The notes: generated by a model from the sequence alone, not told the origin. Counted from the stretch's first letter, positions 8,849 through 18,469 are shown. The stretch: DNA of 57,423 bases from Phenylobacterium sp. CCH9-H3 (GCF_001557235.1 NZ_LSJI01000099.1:1-57423), one strand, 5' to 3'. Numbers and translations are program-made.

Positions 8849-9631
8849 ATGACGAGATTTGCTTTCGCCGCCATCATGGCGCTGGCCGCCGTTGCCGTGG
8901 CGCCCAGCGCCGCGAGCGCCCAGGGACTTGGCTCGCTGTTCTCCTGCGACGCCCAGGGGTCGTCCAACACCACCGGCGCGGTGGTGGGCGGGCTGGTCGG
9001 CGCCCTGGCGGGCAGCCAGGTCAGCAAGAACGAGCGGACCCTGGGCGCGGTGATCGGCGCTGGCCTGGGCGCAGCGATCGGCAACAACATCGGTTGCCGG
9101 ATGGACCGCAAGGCCCAGCAGGACGCGCGCGTCGCCTTCCAGCGCGCCCTGGAGACCGGCAAGACCCAGAGCTGGTCCGACCCGCAGACGGGCGCCAGCG
9201 GCCGCATCTCGGTGCTCGGTCCCGTTTCGGGGAGCTCGACCAGCGGCTCCGGCTATGCCGGCCGCTGGCGCTACGCCCAGGGCGTGACGGTGGTCAGCCG
9301 CGTGAGCACGGCGGGGGGCGAGTATGCGGGGGCCGGCCGCGTCAATGTGCGCGCCGCACCGAACACCTCGGCGCCGGTGGTGGATCGCCTGCAGCCGAAC
9401 GAGACCTTCGAGGTGGCGGGCGCCGTCGCGGGTGGCTGGCTGGCGGTCGTCGAGGACGGCTTCATCCAGGGCTACGTCGCCCGCTCGGTCGTCCAGCCGG
9501 TCGGCGGCGGCGCCGACGGCGGGTGCCGCTTGGTCGAGCAGACCGTCAACGAGCGGGGGCAGCCCGCCTATCGCGAACGGTTCAACGCCTGCCGCGACAG
9601 CTCCGGCGAGTGGCGCCTGACCGCCGCCTGA
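8849..9631 (+). CDS. Exported glycine-zipper / SH3-like domain protein
   Basis: This 260-residue protein has a Sec signal peptide (MTRFAFAAIMALAAVAVAP, cleavage near ASAQ). Next comes a glycine-zipper segment (GAVVGGLVGALAGSQVS and LGAVIGAGLGAAIGNNIG) of the 17-kDa surface antigen type, which tends to insert in or cross the outer membrane. A bacterial SH3-like domain follows at about residues 165-225 (GRVNVRAAPNTSAPVVDRL, with the usual N-V-R-x-x-P pattern). ATG 8849 was preferred to the upstream start because CAGGAGG precedes it and the signal peptide begins there. SH3-like domains often bind peptidoglycan, so a cell-envelope structural role is likely. Confidence 0.82.
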   Translation: MTRFAFAAIMALAAVAVAPSAASAQGLGSLFSCDAQGSSNTTGAVVGGLVGALAGSQVSKNERTLGAVIGAGLGAAIGNNIGCRMDRKAQQDARVAFQRALETGKTQSWSDPQTGASGRISVLGPVSGSSTSGSGYAGRWRYAQGVTVVSRVSTAGGEYAGAGRVNVRAAPNTSAPVVDRLQPNETFEVAGAVAGGWLAVVEDGFIQGYVARSVVQPVGGGADGGCRLVEQTVNERGQPAYRERFNACRDSSGEWRLTAA

Positions 9632-9670
9632 CGCGCACCGGCCTTGCGGGCGCGTGGGAGCAGCGGCGCT

Positions 9671-9695
9671 GGAACGCCTTGCCGCGCCAGGGGTT
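9671..9695 (+). promoter_or_regulatory. EcfG/SigT-type stress promoter upstream of sodB
   Basis: GGAAC (9671-9675), a 17-base spacer and GTT (9693-9695). Written as GGAAC-N16-GGTT it differs from the general-stress consensus GGAAC-N16-CGTT at one base. It lies 42 bases before the sodB ATG, the right distance and strand. Confidence 0.55.
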
Positions 9696-9736
9696 GACCC
9701 ATCGACCCCATCATCCCGCAACCCGCGAGGCCGCCC

Positions 9737-10417
9737 ATGTACGTCCTGCCAGAGCTTCCGTACGACCACGACGCGCTGAGCCCCTTCGTGTCCGCCGACA
9801 CGCTGCGGACGCATCACGGCAAGCATCACAAGGCTTACGTCGAGAAGACCAACGACCTGGCCGCCAAGGCCGGCCTGGCCGGCCGCCCCCTGGAAGAGGT
9901 CGTGCGCGAGGCCAGCCGCCGCGGCGACAAGAAGCTGTTCAACAACGCCGCCCAGGCCTGGAACCACGCCTTTTTCTGGGAATGCATGCGCCCGCCGGGC
10001 GGCGCGTCCCCGTCAGGCGACCTGCTGCGCGCCATCGACGCGGCGTTCGAGGATCTCGACGCCCTGAAGGCGGCGTTCGTCGACGAGGGCGTGAACCATT
10101 TCGCCTCGGGCTGGGTGTGGATCGTCACGGGCGCCGAGGGTCTGAAGGTGATGTCCACCCACGACGCCGACGACACCCTGGTGCGCGACGGGGTCTTCCC
10201 GCTCCTGGTGTGCGACCTGTGGGAGCACGCCTACTACCTGGACTACAAGAACGACCGGAAGGCCTTCCTGGAGCGGTGGTTCGACAACGTGGCCAACTGG
10301 GACTTCGCCGCAGCCCAGCTCGAGGCGGCCGACGGCGCCGGCGAGGGCTTCCGCTACCCAGCGCCCGAACGTGGCGCGCCGGGCGGCGAGGCCGAGACGC
10401 CTCGCCCCATCGCCTGA
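9737..10417 (+). CDS. sodB: Iron superoxide dismutase
   Basis: This is a 226-residue Fe/Mn superoxide dismutase, converting superoxide to hydrogen peroxide and oxygen in the cytoplasm. Metal ligands are visible: H26 in THHGKHH, H77 in AWNHAFFW, and D160 and H164 in DLWEHAYYLDY. The segment AAQAWNHAFFW is typical of iron-type enzymes. It is slightly longer than E. coli SodB, with a short C-terminal extension rich in G, E and P (from about residue 198). An EcfG-type promoter at 9671-9695 suggests general-stress control. The convergent neighbour ends four bases away. Confidence 0.95.
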   Translation: MYVLPELPYDHDALSPFVSADTLRTHHGKHHKAYVEKTNDLAAKAGLAGRPLEEVVREASRRGDKKLFNNAAQAWNHAFFWECMRPPGGASPSGDLLRAIDAAFEDLDALKAAFVDEGVNHFASGWVWIVTGAEGLKVMSTHDADDTLVRDGVFPLLVCDLWEHAYYLDYKNDRKAFLERWFDNVANWDFAAAQLEAADGAGEGFRYPAPERGAPGGEAETPRPIA

Positions 10418-10421
10418 CCTC

Positions 10422-10970
10422 TCACCGGTAGAAGATCCGCGAGGTCCACTTCTCGGAGTAACGGCCCTTCTTGTAACAGGCCCGCTCTCGGGCGACGCAG
10501 CGGACGCCGTCGGCGGGACTCCACACCTCATGGCGGTTCCAGTCCTCGTCGCGGTCCTTGTCCTTGGAGTTGGCGACCAGAGCGCCGACGACGATGGCGC
10601 CCAGGACCAGGCCCGCGATGGCGGCGGTGTTGTCCTTGTTCTTGTGCGACAGGTCGCTCACCTCGAGCTCGGACGTCCGGCCCGTTCGATAGTCGTAGGT
10701 GCAACCGTAGCTGAAGCGGGCTTCGCCGCCGTTCCGGTCGTCGAACTCGCCCTTTCCCGTCACGCGGGCCCGGTTGCGGGATCCCTCGCTGACGTTGGAG
10801 GACGTGATGCGCACGCCGCGGGCCTGCGGGTAGCGATCCTGCACCTCATAGCTGATCTCGCGGTTGCAGGCCTGCGCCGGTCCGCCGCCCTGCGCCTTCG
10901 CCACGGAGGGGGCGAGCACCGGCGCGGGGGCGAGAATGGCGCCGATGGCCAGGTAGGTGACCGACCGCAT
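10422..10970 (-). CDS. Exported hypothetical protein with C-terminal hydrophobic segment
   Basis: This 182-residue protein has a signal peptide (MRSVTYLAIGAILAPAPVLAP, cleavage near AKAQ). The globular middle part contains ISYEVQDRYPQARGVRI and ARFSYGCTYDYRTGRT. A hydrophobic, glycine-zipper-like stretch (AAIAGLVLGAIVVGALVAN) lies near residue 120, with a basic tail with paired cysteines. It is probably anchored in the envelope. The ribosome site AGGAG sits eight bases before the ATG. No named family recognised, and no partner is adjacent. Confidence 0.72.
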   Translation of the reverse strand: MRSVTYLAIGAILAPAPVLAPSVAKAQGGGPAQACNREISYEVQDRYPQARGVRITSSNVSEGSRNRARVTGKGEFDDRNGGEARFSYGCTYDYRTGRTSELEVSDLSHKNKDNTAAIAGLVLGAIVVGALVANSKDKDRDEDWNRHEVWSPADGVRCVARERACYKKGRYSEKWTSRIFYR

Positions 10971-11044
10971 GACCTGAACTCCTGTTCGTCCCCGACAGCA
11001 CAGCCTTGACCTTGCAGCGCGCGGGCGGCAAGCCCTGCGCCGCG

Positions 11045-11887
11045 ATGATCCTTACCCTCTCCTGCGACGACCGCCCCGGCATCGTGGCCCGCGTGTCGGC
11101 CCTGCTGTTCGAGCGCGGCGCCAACATCCTGGACGCCCAGCAGTACGACGACCAGGAAACCGGCCGGTTCTTCATGCGCGTGGTCTTCGATCCGGGCGAC
11201 AGCGCCGCCGACGCCTGGCGCGCCGCGTTCGAACCGCTTGCGGCGGAGTACGCCATGACCTGGGCGCTGCGGGGCCGTAAGGAACGCCGCCGGGTGATGA
11301 TCCTGGCCTCCCAGACCGACCACTGCCTGGCCGACCTGATCTGGCGCTGGCGCCAAGGCGAGCTTCCCATGGACATCACCGCCGTGGTCTCGAACCACCC
11401 GGCGTCCACCTTCCCCCACACCGACCTGCAGGGCATCGCCTTTCGCCACCTGCCGGTGACCGCCGAGACCAAGGCCCGGCAGGAAGCCGACCTCTGGCGC
11501 CTGATCCAGGAGACCAATACCGAGCTCGTGGTCCTCGCCCGCTACATGCAGGTGCTGTCCGACGACCTGTCCGCCAAGCTGGCCGGCCGCTGCATCAACA
11601 TCCACCACTCGTTCCTGCCGGGCTTCAAGGGCGCGCGGCCCTACCATCAGGCCCATGCCCGCGGCGTGAAGGTGATCGGCGCCACCGCCCACTACGTGAC
11701 CGCCGACCTGGACGAGGGCCCGATCATCGAGCAGGACGTCGAGCGCATCAGCCATCGCGACACGCCCGCCAACCTCGTCCGCAAGGGTCGCGACATCGAG
11801 CGCCGGGTGCTGGCGCGGGCCGTCCGCTGGCACATCGAGGATCGCGTGCTGCTCAACGGGCGCAAGACGGTGGTCTTCACCGACTGA
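11045..11887 (+). CDS. purU: Formyltetrahydrofolate deformylase
   Basis: This is a 280-residue cytoplasmic enzyme that hydrolyses 10-formyltetrahydrofolate to formate and tetrahydrofolate, balancing one-carbon pools for purine and methionine synthesis. An N-terminal ACT domain ([20 protein letters not shown], residues 1-80) is followed by the formyl-transferase fold with NHPASTFPH, the active-site [20 protein letters not shown] and the aspartate-bearing [15 protein letters not shown] 11045 is chosen since family members begin with this ACT strand; a TTG 13 codons upstream is open but not conserved. No strong ribosome site is visible. Confidence 0.94.
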   Translation: MILTLSCDDRPGIVARVSALLFERGANILDAQQYDDQETGRFFMRVVFDPGDSAADAWRAAFEPLAAEYAMTWALRGRKERRRVMILASQTDHCLADLIWRWRQGELPMDITAVVSNHPASTFPHTDLQGIAFRHLPVTAETKARQEADLWRLIQETNTELVVLARYMQVLSDDLSAKLAGRCINIHHSFLPGFKGARPYHQAHARGVKVIGATAHYVTADLDEGPIIEQDVERISHRDTPANLVRKGRDIERRVLARAVRWHIEDRVLLNGRKTVVFTD

Positions 11888-11899
11888 CCCTCGCCGCTG

Positions 11900-13279
11900 C
11901 TACGGGCTGAGCGGCCCCGTCGTGCGCCCGATCGGGAAGACGATCTCCATCCGCAGGCCGTCGGGCAGGTGCTCCATCCGGTGCGAACCTCTCAGGTCCC
12001 CGGCCGTCAGGCGCCGGATGAGCTGCATGCCGAACCCTTCGGTCTTGCCGGGCTCGGTCGGCCCTGCCCCGTGCTCCTCCCAGATGAGGCGAACGACGCC
12101 CGTTTCCGGCTCGGTCCACGTCACCGAGACCGTGCCCTCGCCGCGGAAGGCGCCATACTTCGCGGCGTTGGTCGCCAGTTCGTGGGTGATAAGCCCCAGC
12201 GCGAGCGCCTGGGGCGCTGGCAGTTCCACGGGCGGCCCGGCGACCCTGACCCGCTCGCCGAAGCTGGCCAGTTCGCGCTGAAGCAGGGCGGCGAGCCCGG
12301 CCTGCGTCCAGGCGTTCTGGGTAAGCACGTCGTGGGTCCTCGCCAACGCGCCCAGGCGTCCTTCGAACTTATCGAGGAACTGCGTCATATCGCCGGACCG
12401 GCGCGCGGTCTGGACGGCGATCGACTGCACGGTGGCCAGGTTGTTCTTCACCCGGTGATTCAACTCGGCCATCAGGAGCTTCTGGCGCTCCTGCGCCTCG
12501 ACCTCGGCGGTGATCTCGAGCGCCGTGCCCAGCATGCGCGTCGCCGCCCCATCTTTGCGGAACACCACCTGTCCCATGTTGCGGAGCCAGCGGACCGAAC
12601 CATCCGGCGCGACGATGCGGTGTTCGATCAGGAACTTTCCGCCATTCGCCCCGGCGACGGCGGCGTCGTAGGCGGCGATCGTGCGGTCCCGATCCTCGGG
12701 ATGCAGGCGCTTTCGATAGAGCTTGAAGCTGGGCTTTTCTCCCGGAGCCAGGCCGTAGAAGGCGAGCGTGCGGTCGTCCCAGGACGCCTCCAGAGTCTGG
12801 AGATTGTATTCCCACAAGCCCAGCGCCGTCGCCTCCAACGCCATGGCGAGGCGCGCCCGCTCGCGTTCCGCTTCGAGCTCGGCCGTCTTCCGGGCGGTGA
12901 TGTCCACCGAGACGAAGGAGACCCGCCGTTCCGCGGTCATCGGCGCGATCGTCACATAGAACCAGGCCTTCTGGCCGGCGATCATGCGGGGATGCTCGAA
13001 GTGCGTGATCCGGTCGGTTCTCAGGGTCTCGCGCAGGGTCCGCAGGCCGGCCCGCAGCTCCTTGGCGGCGAACCCCAGGTCGCGCCCCGTCTTCCCGACG
13101 ATTTCATCCGGCGTGAGACCGAACAGGGCGGCGAGATTGCGGTTGGCCAGGACATAGGCGAAGTCGTTCTCTCGCAGCTCGAGCACGCCGGCCATGATCC
13201 CCGTCGCCTCGAGCAGGGGGCCGAGCAAGCTCTCCCCTGCATCGGCGGTCAGCCGGTCGAGATGCCGGTGGTTGGTCAC
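11900..13279 (-). CDS. HWE-family sensor histidine kinase with two PAS domains
   Basis: This is a 459-residue soluble sensor kinase. PAS domains lie at about residues 20-130 and 145-262, the second being a PAS_3-like fold with LHPEDRDRT and WLRNMGQVVF. The kinase core carries H275 in ELNHRVKNNLA, the N-box HELATNAAKYGA (N371) and the diagnostic W-x-E at residues 400-402 (LIWEEHG) of HWE kinases. These kinases often feed the PhyR/EcfG general stress system or orphan receivers. It lacks a membrane segment, so the signal should be cytoplasmic, such as redox, light or a ligand. No response regulator is adjacent; the nearest upstream gene on this strand is a hybrid kinase. Confidence 0.93.
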   Translation of the reverse strand: MTNHRHLDRLTADAGESLLGPLLEATGIMAGVLELRENDFAYVLANRNLAALFGLTPDEIVGKTGRDLGFAAKELRAGLRTLRETLRTDRITHFEHPRMIAGQKAWFYVTIAPMTAERRVSFVSVDITARKTAELEAERERARLAMALEATALGLWEYNLQTLEASWDDRTLAFYGLAPGEKPSFKLYRKRLHPEDRDRTIAAYDAAVAGANGGKFLIEHRIVAPDGSVRWLRNMGQVVFRKDGAATRMLGTALEITAEVEAQERQKLLMAELNHRVKNNLATVQSIAVQTARRSGDMTQFLDKFEGRLGALARTHDVLTQNAWTQAGLAALLQRELASFGERVRVAGPPVELPAPQALALGLITHELATNAAKYGAFRGEGTVSVTWTEPETGVVRLIWEEHGAGPTEPGKTEGFGMQLIRRLTAGDLRGSHRMEHLPDGLRMEIVFPIGRTTGPLSP

Positions 13280-13378
13280 CCACCCTCCGCCCCTGTTCAG
13301 GCGTCCAGTCTGCCGCGATAACGCTGAGATTCCAAACCACTGACCGTCGCTGCGCGCTAACGCCGCGCTTGCGGCCCC

Positions 13379-15082
13379 TCAGGCGGCGTGTTTCGCCTCG
13401 GCGGTGCGCCTCGCCTGAGCCAGGGCGGCGAAGAGCTCACGGGGGTCGATGGGCTTGCTTACGAAGCCCCGGACATCGACAGCCGCCCAGGCCTCGCGGT
13501 GGTGGTCCAGGGCGTTGGCGGTCAGGGCGATCACCGGCGTCGCGGCGTTGGGCCCCGAACCCGCCTTGATGCGCCGGGTCGCCTCCAGCCCGTCGAGCAC
13601 CGGCATCTGCATATCCATGAGGATGGCGTCGAAGTCCTGCACGCCCGCCAGCTCCACCGCCTGGGCGCCGTCGTCGCAGAACGTCAGGCGACAACCCGTG
13701 GGCGCCAGCAACAATTCGAGCACCCGCTGGTTCACCGGATGGTCTTCGGCCACGAGCACGCGCAGACCGGAAAGCCCGCCGCCAGCCTCGGAAAGCGTGT
13801 CATCGGCCTCCGCATCCCGGCCCTGGCCTGGGATCAGGGGCAGCTTGAGGCGGAACGTCGAGCCGTGGCCCTCCTCGCTCTGCACCTCGAGCGACCCGTC
13901 CATCATGGCGGCCAGGCGGCGACTGATGGCGAGGCCCAGGCCGGTGCCGCCGTGTTTGCGGGTCGTCGCCGCGTCACCCTGCTCGAAGGCGCCGAAAAGC
14001 CGTTGGATCATCTCGGGGGAAATGCCGGAACCGGTGTCGGTCACCTCGAACACCAGCGCCTCGCCGCCAGGCGAGGCGTCGGCGGACAGGCGGATCGAGA
14101 CCGATCCCTCCGCCGTGAACTTCACGGCGTTCGAGATCAGGTTGAACAGGATCTGTTTGAGCCGCAGGGGATCGACCGAGACCGTCTGCGGAACGTCGGC
14201 GGCGACGTCCAGCCGCAGGTCCAGGCCCTTGTCCGCGGCCCTCGGCAGCCACAGGCGCCGCAGCCCCTCGAGCAGGCGCGGCAGGTCGGTGTCGGCGGGC
14301 TCGATGGTCATCTTGCCGGCCTCGATCTTGGACAGGTCCAGGACGTCGTTGAGCAGGCTGAGCAGGACGTCGTTGGCGTCGGTCAGGATTTCCACCTGCT
14401 CGCGTTGGGTCCTGTTCAGCCGCGAGCCGCTGAGCAGGTTCGCGGCCGAGACGATGGCGTTCATCGGCGTACGAATCTCGTGGCTGATCGTGGCCAGGAA
14501 GTCCGACTTGGCCGCATTGGCGCGCTCGGCGCGGTTGCGTTCGTCCTCGATCTGCCGGGTCGTCGAGTCCGCCTGGCGGAAGGCCACGACCAGATGGGCG
14601 ATGTACAGCGCCGCGCCCAGCAGGATCGTCCACATATGGAGGCTGCCCTGCATGGCCGCGATCAGCGGGAGGGCGAAGAACACGACCGCATGCGGGGCGG
14701 CGGCGGCGGCCAGCAGCACCCGGACGTGGTGCATATGGATGGTGACATGGAGCAGGCTGCCCGAGACGATCAGCAACCCCATGAGCCGGCCGGCCTCGCC
14801 GCCGGCCACCCACAGGTAGACAGCAAGGCCCGAATAGACGGCGGAGGTGAGGCAGGTGCTCGCGGCCCAGGCCGCCACCGGCCCAGGGCGCGGCTCCGGG
14901 GCGATACCGCGATAGACCCGCCAGTCGACAATCTGCGAGACGATCACCGCCGCAAGCCAGACCAGCGGCCAGGCGGACGGCGCGAGCGTATAGGCGGCGC
15001 CCGTCAGCACCGCGGCCATCACGATCCGTGTCGGCAGCTCCTTGCGCCGGACGGCGGCCAGGAGCGAGTACGATCTGCCCAA
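13379..15082 (-). CDS. Membrane-bound hybrid histidine kinase with C-terminal receiver
   Basis: With the TTG start at 15082 the protein has 567 residues. An N-terminal membrane domain of about six helices (residues 20-170) is followed by HisKA with phospho-acceptor H201 (FLATISHEIRTPMNAI), an HATPase with NLISNAVKFT and GGTGLGLAIS, and a receiver (VLVAEDHPVNQRV) with D490 in LMDMQMP and the lysine in FVSKPID. It should autophosphorylate and pass phosphate internally, then to an unknown phosphotransferase. TTG 15082 is preferred since GGGAGG precedes it; a TTG seven codons upstream (15103) lacks a ribosome site. No Hpt gene is adjacent. Confidence 0.92.
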   Translation of the reverse strand: MGRSYSLLAAVRRKELPTRIVMAAVLTGAAYTLAPSAWPLVWLAAVIVSQIVDWRVYRGIAPEPRPGPVAAWAASTCLTSAVYSGLAVYLWVAGGEAGRLMGLLIVSGSLLHVTIHMHHVRVLLAAAAAPHAVVFFALPLIAAMQGSLHMWTILLGAALYIAHLVVAFRQADSTTRQIEDERNRAERANAAKSDFLATISHEIRTPMNAIVSAANLLSGSRLNRTQREQVEILTDANDVLLSLLNDVLDLSKIEAGKMTIEPADTDLPRLLEGLRRLWLPRAADKGLDLRLDVAADVPQTVSVDPLRLKQILFNLISNAVKFTAEGSVSIRLSADASPGGEALVFEVTDTGSGISPEMIQRLFGAFEQGDAATTRKHGGTGLGLAISRRLAAMMDGSLEVQSEEGHGSTFRLKLPLIPGQGRDAEADDTLSEAGGGLSGLRVLVAEDHPVNQRVLELLLAPTGCRLTFCDDGAQAVELAGVQDFDAILMDMQMPVLDGLEATRRIKAGSGPNAATPVIALTANALDHHREAWAAVDVRGFVSKPIDPRELFAALAQARRTAEAKHAA

Positions 15083-15139
15083 GATCCGACCCTCCCGCAG
15101 CAAGGATCGCGCAGGAACGCTAGAGGGCCGTTAACGGAC

Positions 15140-15166
15140 GGCTCCCCGACCCGGGGCCGGGGAGCC
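15140..15166 (-). terminator. GC-rich hairpin after the TonB-receptor gene, without U-tract
   Basis: A perfect 9-bp stem (GGCTCCCCG / CGGGGAGCC on the minus strand) with a 9-base loop starts eight bases after the receptor stop. No run of T follows, so it may be a weak terminator, a 3' stabilising hairpin, or a barrier between the receptor and the hybrid kinase gene. Confidence 0.4.
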
Positions 15167-15173
15167 TGACGCG

Positions 15174-17561
15174 TCAGAACCGCACGTCCACCCGGGCGTA
15201 GTACTGGCCCCCGTTGGTGTCGTAAGGGGCGTTCCGCGAATAGACGAGGCCGCGGCTGGCCTGGAAGACGGCCTCGTCCGGGTACTTGTCGAAGACGTTC
15301 TCGGCGCCCAGCCGCAGCGAGACGTTGTCGTTCACCCGATAGGTCGCCGACACATCGAAGAAGGTCACCGCGCCGAAATCCTGGAAGATTTCGCCGGTGG
15401 CGTTGCCGGTGCTGTCCGTCCACTTGCCGTAGTAGCGGACCCGCCCCAGCAGCTCGACCGGGCCCCATTTGTAAGTGGCCGAGCCCGTGAGGTTGTTCTT
15501 CGGCCGCGACTGTTCGAACAGCAGCTGCTGGGTGGCGCTGCGGCTGAGCGCGCCCGATCGCACCTCGGTCTTGTTGTAGTTGTAGGCCCCCATGAGGTTC
15601 AGCCGGCCCGGGCCCAGGTCGCGCGCGTAGGTGACCACCACGTCCACCCCGCGGGTGCGGGTGTCGAAGTCGTTGGTGAACCAGTTGATCGAGGTGAAGG
15701 CCGAGGCGCCGGGCACGCCCAGGGCCACCAGCTGCGCCCGGATCGCCGGCGTCACCGTGACCGTGGCGGAAGTGCTGAAGCGATCGTCCACATCGATCTG
15801 GTAGGCGTCGATCGAGCCGGCCAGGCCCACGTCCGTCCGCCAGATCAGGCCCGCGGTGATCGTCTTGGACTCTTCGGGCTCCAGCGGTTTGGCCCCCAGG
15901 AACACCGCCACCGGGTTGGTCGGCGACAGGCGGCCGGACTGGAAGAGCTGCAGGGTGACGGTGTCCAGGCCCTGCGACGTGCTGGTGGAGTTGAGCTGGC
16001 CGGGCGTCGGGGCGCGGAACCCCGTGGAATAGGAGGCGCGTACGGCCAGGCCCGTCGTGATCTCAAACCGGCTGGCGGCCTTGAAGTTGAGCGTGTCGCC
16101 GAACTCCGAGAAGTCCTCGTAGCGCAGGGCGCCGCCGAGGCTCCAGCGATCGGTCACCTGGGCCTCCAGGTCGATGTAGCCGGCATAGCTCTTCTGATCC
16201 CACTCGCCCGCCTGCTGCGGGCTGAAGCCCGGGAAGCCGTTCGAATTGGGGGCCAGGCCGAAGTTGGCGCCCGGACCGACGGCGTAGGACGCGGGATCGC
16301 CGGTTTCGATCTCATAGGTTTCGGTGCGGTGCTCGGCGCCGAACGCGATGTTGAGCGGCTCGGCCAGGCCCTGGATCGGCAGGCGATAGACCCCGTCCGC
16401 GTTGAGGTTCACTTCCGTCTGCACCAGCCGGCCCAGGTCGAAGTCGAACGGGCTCTGCGGGCCCAGCGAGGCGTTGATCGAGTTCTTCAGGAAGAACCGG
16501 CTGGCGTTGCGGCCGTACGAGGCGCTGAGGTCCCAGGTGAACCGCTCGTCGTCGGTATGGCGCACGCCCGCCACCGCCTGGACGTCGCGCGCGTGGATGC
16601 CTTCGCGCGGGGTGAAGCCGCCCGGATAGATCGAGCGCAGGTTGAAGCCTGGGAAGGCGGCGGTGACGTTGAAGATCGCCGGGTTGGCGGACGGGTTGCG
16701 CCAGTTGATGTCGTTGATCCCGTCCGACTTCGTATAGGTCCCGAAGGCGTAGGCCTCGGCCACGGTCCCGAGCGGGAGGGCGGCGTTCACGGCGCCCTGG
16801 AAGGTTTCCAGATCGGGGTTGCCCCAGCGCTGCACGGGGTTGTCCAGGACGACGCCCGGATTGGCCTGCTGGAAGGCGATGGCGTCGGGCCGCTGCCGGC
16901 TGCGCGAGGTCAGCTCGGCGTCGGCCCATTCGAAGGTGGCGTTGACGTGGCCGCCGTCGCCGATGGCCGCGCCGGCCTTGGCGCCCAGGCGGAACGTCGT
17001 GCCGTCGCCCTCGTAGAACTGTCCCGCCTGGCCGAAGCCCGCGAAGCCAGGCTTGTCGTCGAGCAGGATGTTGATCACCCCGGCGATGGCGTCCGAGCCG
17101 TACTGCGCCGAGGCGCCGTCGCGCAGCACCTCCATCCGGCCCACCGCAAAGCTCGGGATCTGGGCCAGGTCCGGCCCCTGCGCCCCGCGCGAGCCCAGGA
17201 AGGCCGAACGGTGGAAGCGCTTTCCGTTCACAAGCACCAGGGTCTGGTCGGGTGAGAGGTTACGCAGCGTGGCTGGCCGGACGAACTGCAGCCCATCGGA
17301 GGTCGGCAGCTTCTGGACGATGAACGACGGGATCTGCTGGGCCAGGTTCTCGCCCAGTTGGCTGGTGGCCGAAGCCTGGATCGATTCCGCGGTCAGCACG
17401 TCGACCGGGACCAGGGTCGTGAAGGCGGTACGGCCGGCGTCGCGGGTGCCGGTGACGACGACCTCGTCGACCGTGTCGGCTTCGGCGGCGCGCGCCGTGC
17501 TTCCGACCATCAGGCAAAGCGCCGCCGTGACGCAAAGCTGCGCCTTCAGACCCATGTGCAT
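15174..17561 (-). CDS. TonB-dependent outer-membrane receptor
   Basis: This is a 795-residue outer-membrane transporter. A signal peptide ([18 protein letters not shown], cleavage near ARAA) is followed by a TonB-box-like DEVVVTGTR and a plug domain with [17 protein letters not shown] and [21 protein letters not shown] 22-strand beta barrel follows, ending in the aromatic [11 protein letters not shown]. It imports a substrate too large or too rare for porins, powered by TonB-ExbBD. It resembles the SusC-like or nutrient receptor group typical of Caulobacterales; the ligand cannot be told. ATG 17561 is chosen over TTG 17567 because the ribosome site GAGGGG lies six bases before it. The leader can fold a hairpin over that site. 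Confidence 0.9.
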   Translation of the reverse strand: MHMGLKAQLCVTAALCLMVGSTARAAEADTVDEVVVTGTRDAGRTAFTTLVPVDVLTAESIQASATSQLGENLAQQIPSFIVQKLPTSDGLQFVRPATLRNLSPDQTLVLVNGKRFHRSAFLGSRGAQGPDLAQIPSFAVGRMEVLRDGASAQYGSDAIAGVINILLDDKPGFAGFGQAGQFYEGDGTTFRLGAKAGAAIGDGGHVNATFEWADAELTSRSRQRPDAIAFQQANPGVVLDNPVQRWGNPDLETFQGAVNAALPLGTVAEAYAFGTYTKSDGINDINWRNPSANPAIFNVTAAFPGFNLRSIYPGGFTPREGIHARDVQAVAGVRHTDDERFTWDLSASYGRNASRFFLKNSINASLGPQSPFDFDLGRLVQTEVNLNADGVYRLPIQGLAEPLNIAFGAEHRTETYEIETGDPASYAVGPGANFGLAPNSNGFPGFSPQQAGEWDQKSYAGYIDLEAQVTDRWSLGGALRYEDFSEFGDTLNFKAASRFEITTGLAVRASYSTGFRAPTPGQLNSTSTSQGLDTVTLQLFQSGRLSPTNPVAVFLGAKPLEPEESKTITAGLIWRTDVGLAGSIDAYQIDVDDRFSTSATVTVTPAIRAQLVALGVPGASAFTSINWFTNDFDTRTRGVDVVVTYARDLGPGRLNLMGAYNYNKTEVRSGALSRSATQQLLFEQSRPKNNLTGSATYKWGPVELLGRVRYYGKWTDSTGNATGEIFQDFGAVTFFDVSATYRVNDNVSLRLGAENVFDKYPDEAVFQASRGLVYSRNAPYDTNGGQYYARVDVRF

Positions 17562-17566
17562 GGACA

Positions 17567-17588
17567 ACCCCTCTTCGATTTGAGGGGT
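17567..17588 (-). promoter_or_regulatory. Hairpin that covers the ribosome-binding site of the TonB receptor
   Basis: On the minus strand, ACCCCTC pairs with GAGGGGT (7 bp, 8-base loop). The right arm is the Shine-Dalgarno sequence of the receptor gene. Folding would block initiation, and an RNA-binding protein, metabolite or temperature change could open it. The AT-rich stretch 17626-17640 just upstream may be part of the promoter. Confidence 0.4.
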
Positions 17589-17662
17589 GCCTGTGGCGGA
17601 GTCTCGCGACGCGTTTCTGACGACGATGTTAAATATTTAAGGCTGCCGTCGCCGGAGCGGCC

Positions 17663-18457
17663 TCAGACGAACTTCGGTTTCCGCTTCTCGCGGTGCGAGG
17701 CGAGGCCTTCCGCCGCCTCCGGCCCGGTGAAGCCCAGCATCTCCAGCGCCGCGGAGGCGTCGAAGGTCGGGCCGGCGCTGCGCAGCCAGTTGTTCAGCGA
17801 CAGCTTGGTCCAGCGGATCGCCTGCTGCGCCCCATTCGCCAGCTTGGTCGCCACGGCCAGGGCCCGGGCGTCCAGCTCCTCGTCCGGGACGCACAGCGAA
17901 ACAAGGCCGATCCGTTCGGCCTCGGCTCCGTTCAGCGGATCGCAGGTCAGCAGGTAGTATTTGGCCTTGGCCATGCCGCACAGCAGCGGCCAGACGATGG
18001 CCGCATGGTCGCCCGCCGCCACGCCGAGGCGGGTGTGGCCGTCGATGATCTTCGCCTCCGAGGTCACGATCGAGACGTCCGCCAGCAGGCCGCAGACCAG
18101 CCCCGCCCCCACCGCCGGCCCGCGCATCGCGCTGACCACGGGCTTTGAGCAGTTGATCACGTTGTAGACGATGTCGCGCGCCTCCTTGAGGATCTGCACC
18201 CGCATCTGAAAGTCGTCGACGATCTGCTGGATCATCTCGAAGTCGCCCCCGGCGGAGAAGGCGTTCCCCTCCCCCGTCAGGATGGCGCATCGGACGTCCG
18301 GATCGTCGTCGATGGTCCGCCAGATCTCGGCCAGCTCCCAGTGCATCTGCTGGTCGGTGGCGTTGAGCTTGCCCGGATTGCTCATCACGATCCGGAGAAC
18401 GCCATCGGCCGGCCGCTCGAACTTCAGGCGCTGGTAGGCGGCGTAGCGGTCGGCCAT
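17663..18457 (-). CDS. Enoyl-CoA hydratase/isomerase family protein lacking the usual catalytic glutamates
   Basis: This 264-residue crotonase-fold protein has the CoA-binding and oxyanion-hole segments ([13 protein letters not shown] and [18 protein letters not shown]). In classical hydratases a Glu follows the GGG turn and another sits in a PE-x-x-LG motif. Here the aligned positions are Val (GAGLVCGLL) and His (GHTRLG). It is therefore probably not a standard fatty-acid hydratase and may catalyse another crotonase reaction. The segment [18 protein letters not shown] is characteristic of this subgroup. It follows the SDR gene by 12 bases on the same strand, so the two are very likely co-transcribed. 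Confidence 0.88.
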   Translation of the reverse strand: MADRYAAYQRLKFERPADGVLRIVMSNPGKLNATDQQMHWELAEIWRTIDDDPDVRCAILTGEGNAFSAGGDFEMIQQIVDDFQMRVQILKEARDIVYNVINCSKPVVSAMRGPAVGAGLVCGLLADVSIVTSEAKIIDGHTRLGVAAGDHAAIVWPLLCGMAKAKYYLLTCDPLNGAEAERIGLVSLCVPDEELDARALAVATKLANGAQQAIRWTKLSLNNWLRSAGPTFDASAALEMLGFTGPEAAEGLASHREKRKPKFV

Positions 18458-18469
18458 GGGCTCAGGTCC

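Noticed and set aside
10976..10987. GAAC-N4-GTTC, a Gram-positive-type LexA box
   Set aside because: Alphaproteobacterial LexA uses GTTC-N7-GTTC. The palindrome surrounds the ribosome site (AGGAG) of the minus-strand gene and is probably chance.
13388..15169. Long plus-strand frame of 593 codons across the hybrid kinase
   Set aside because: Antisense to a kinase with HisKA, HATPase and receiver motifs; no ribosome site or recognisable domain.
17628..17640. TTAA-N4-TTAA as a CtrA site
   Set aside because: CtrA full sites need TTAA-N7-TTAA; the spacing here is four.
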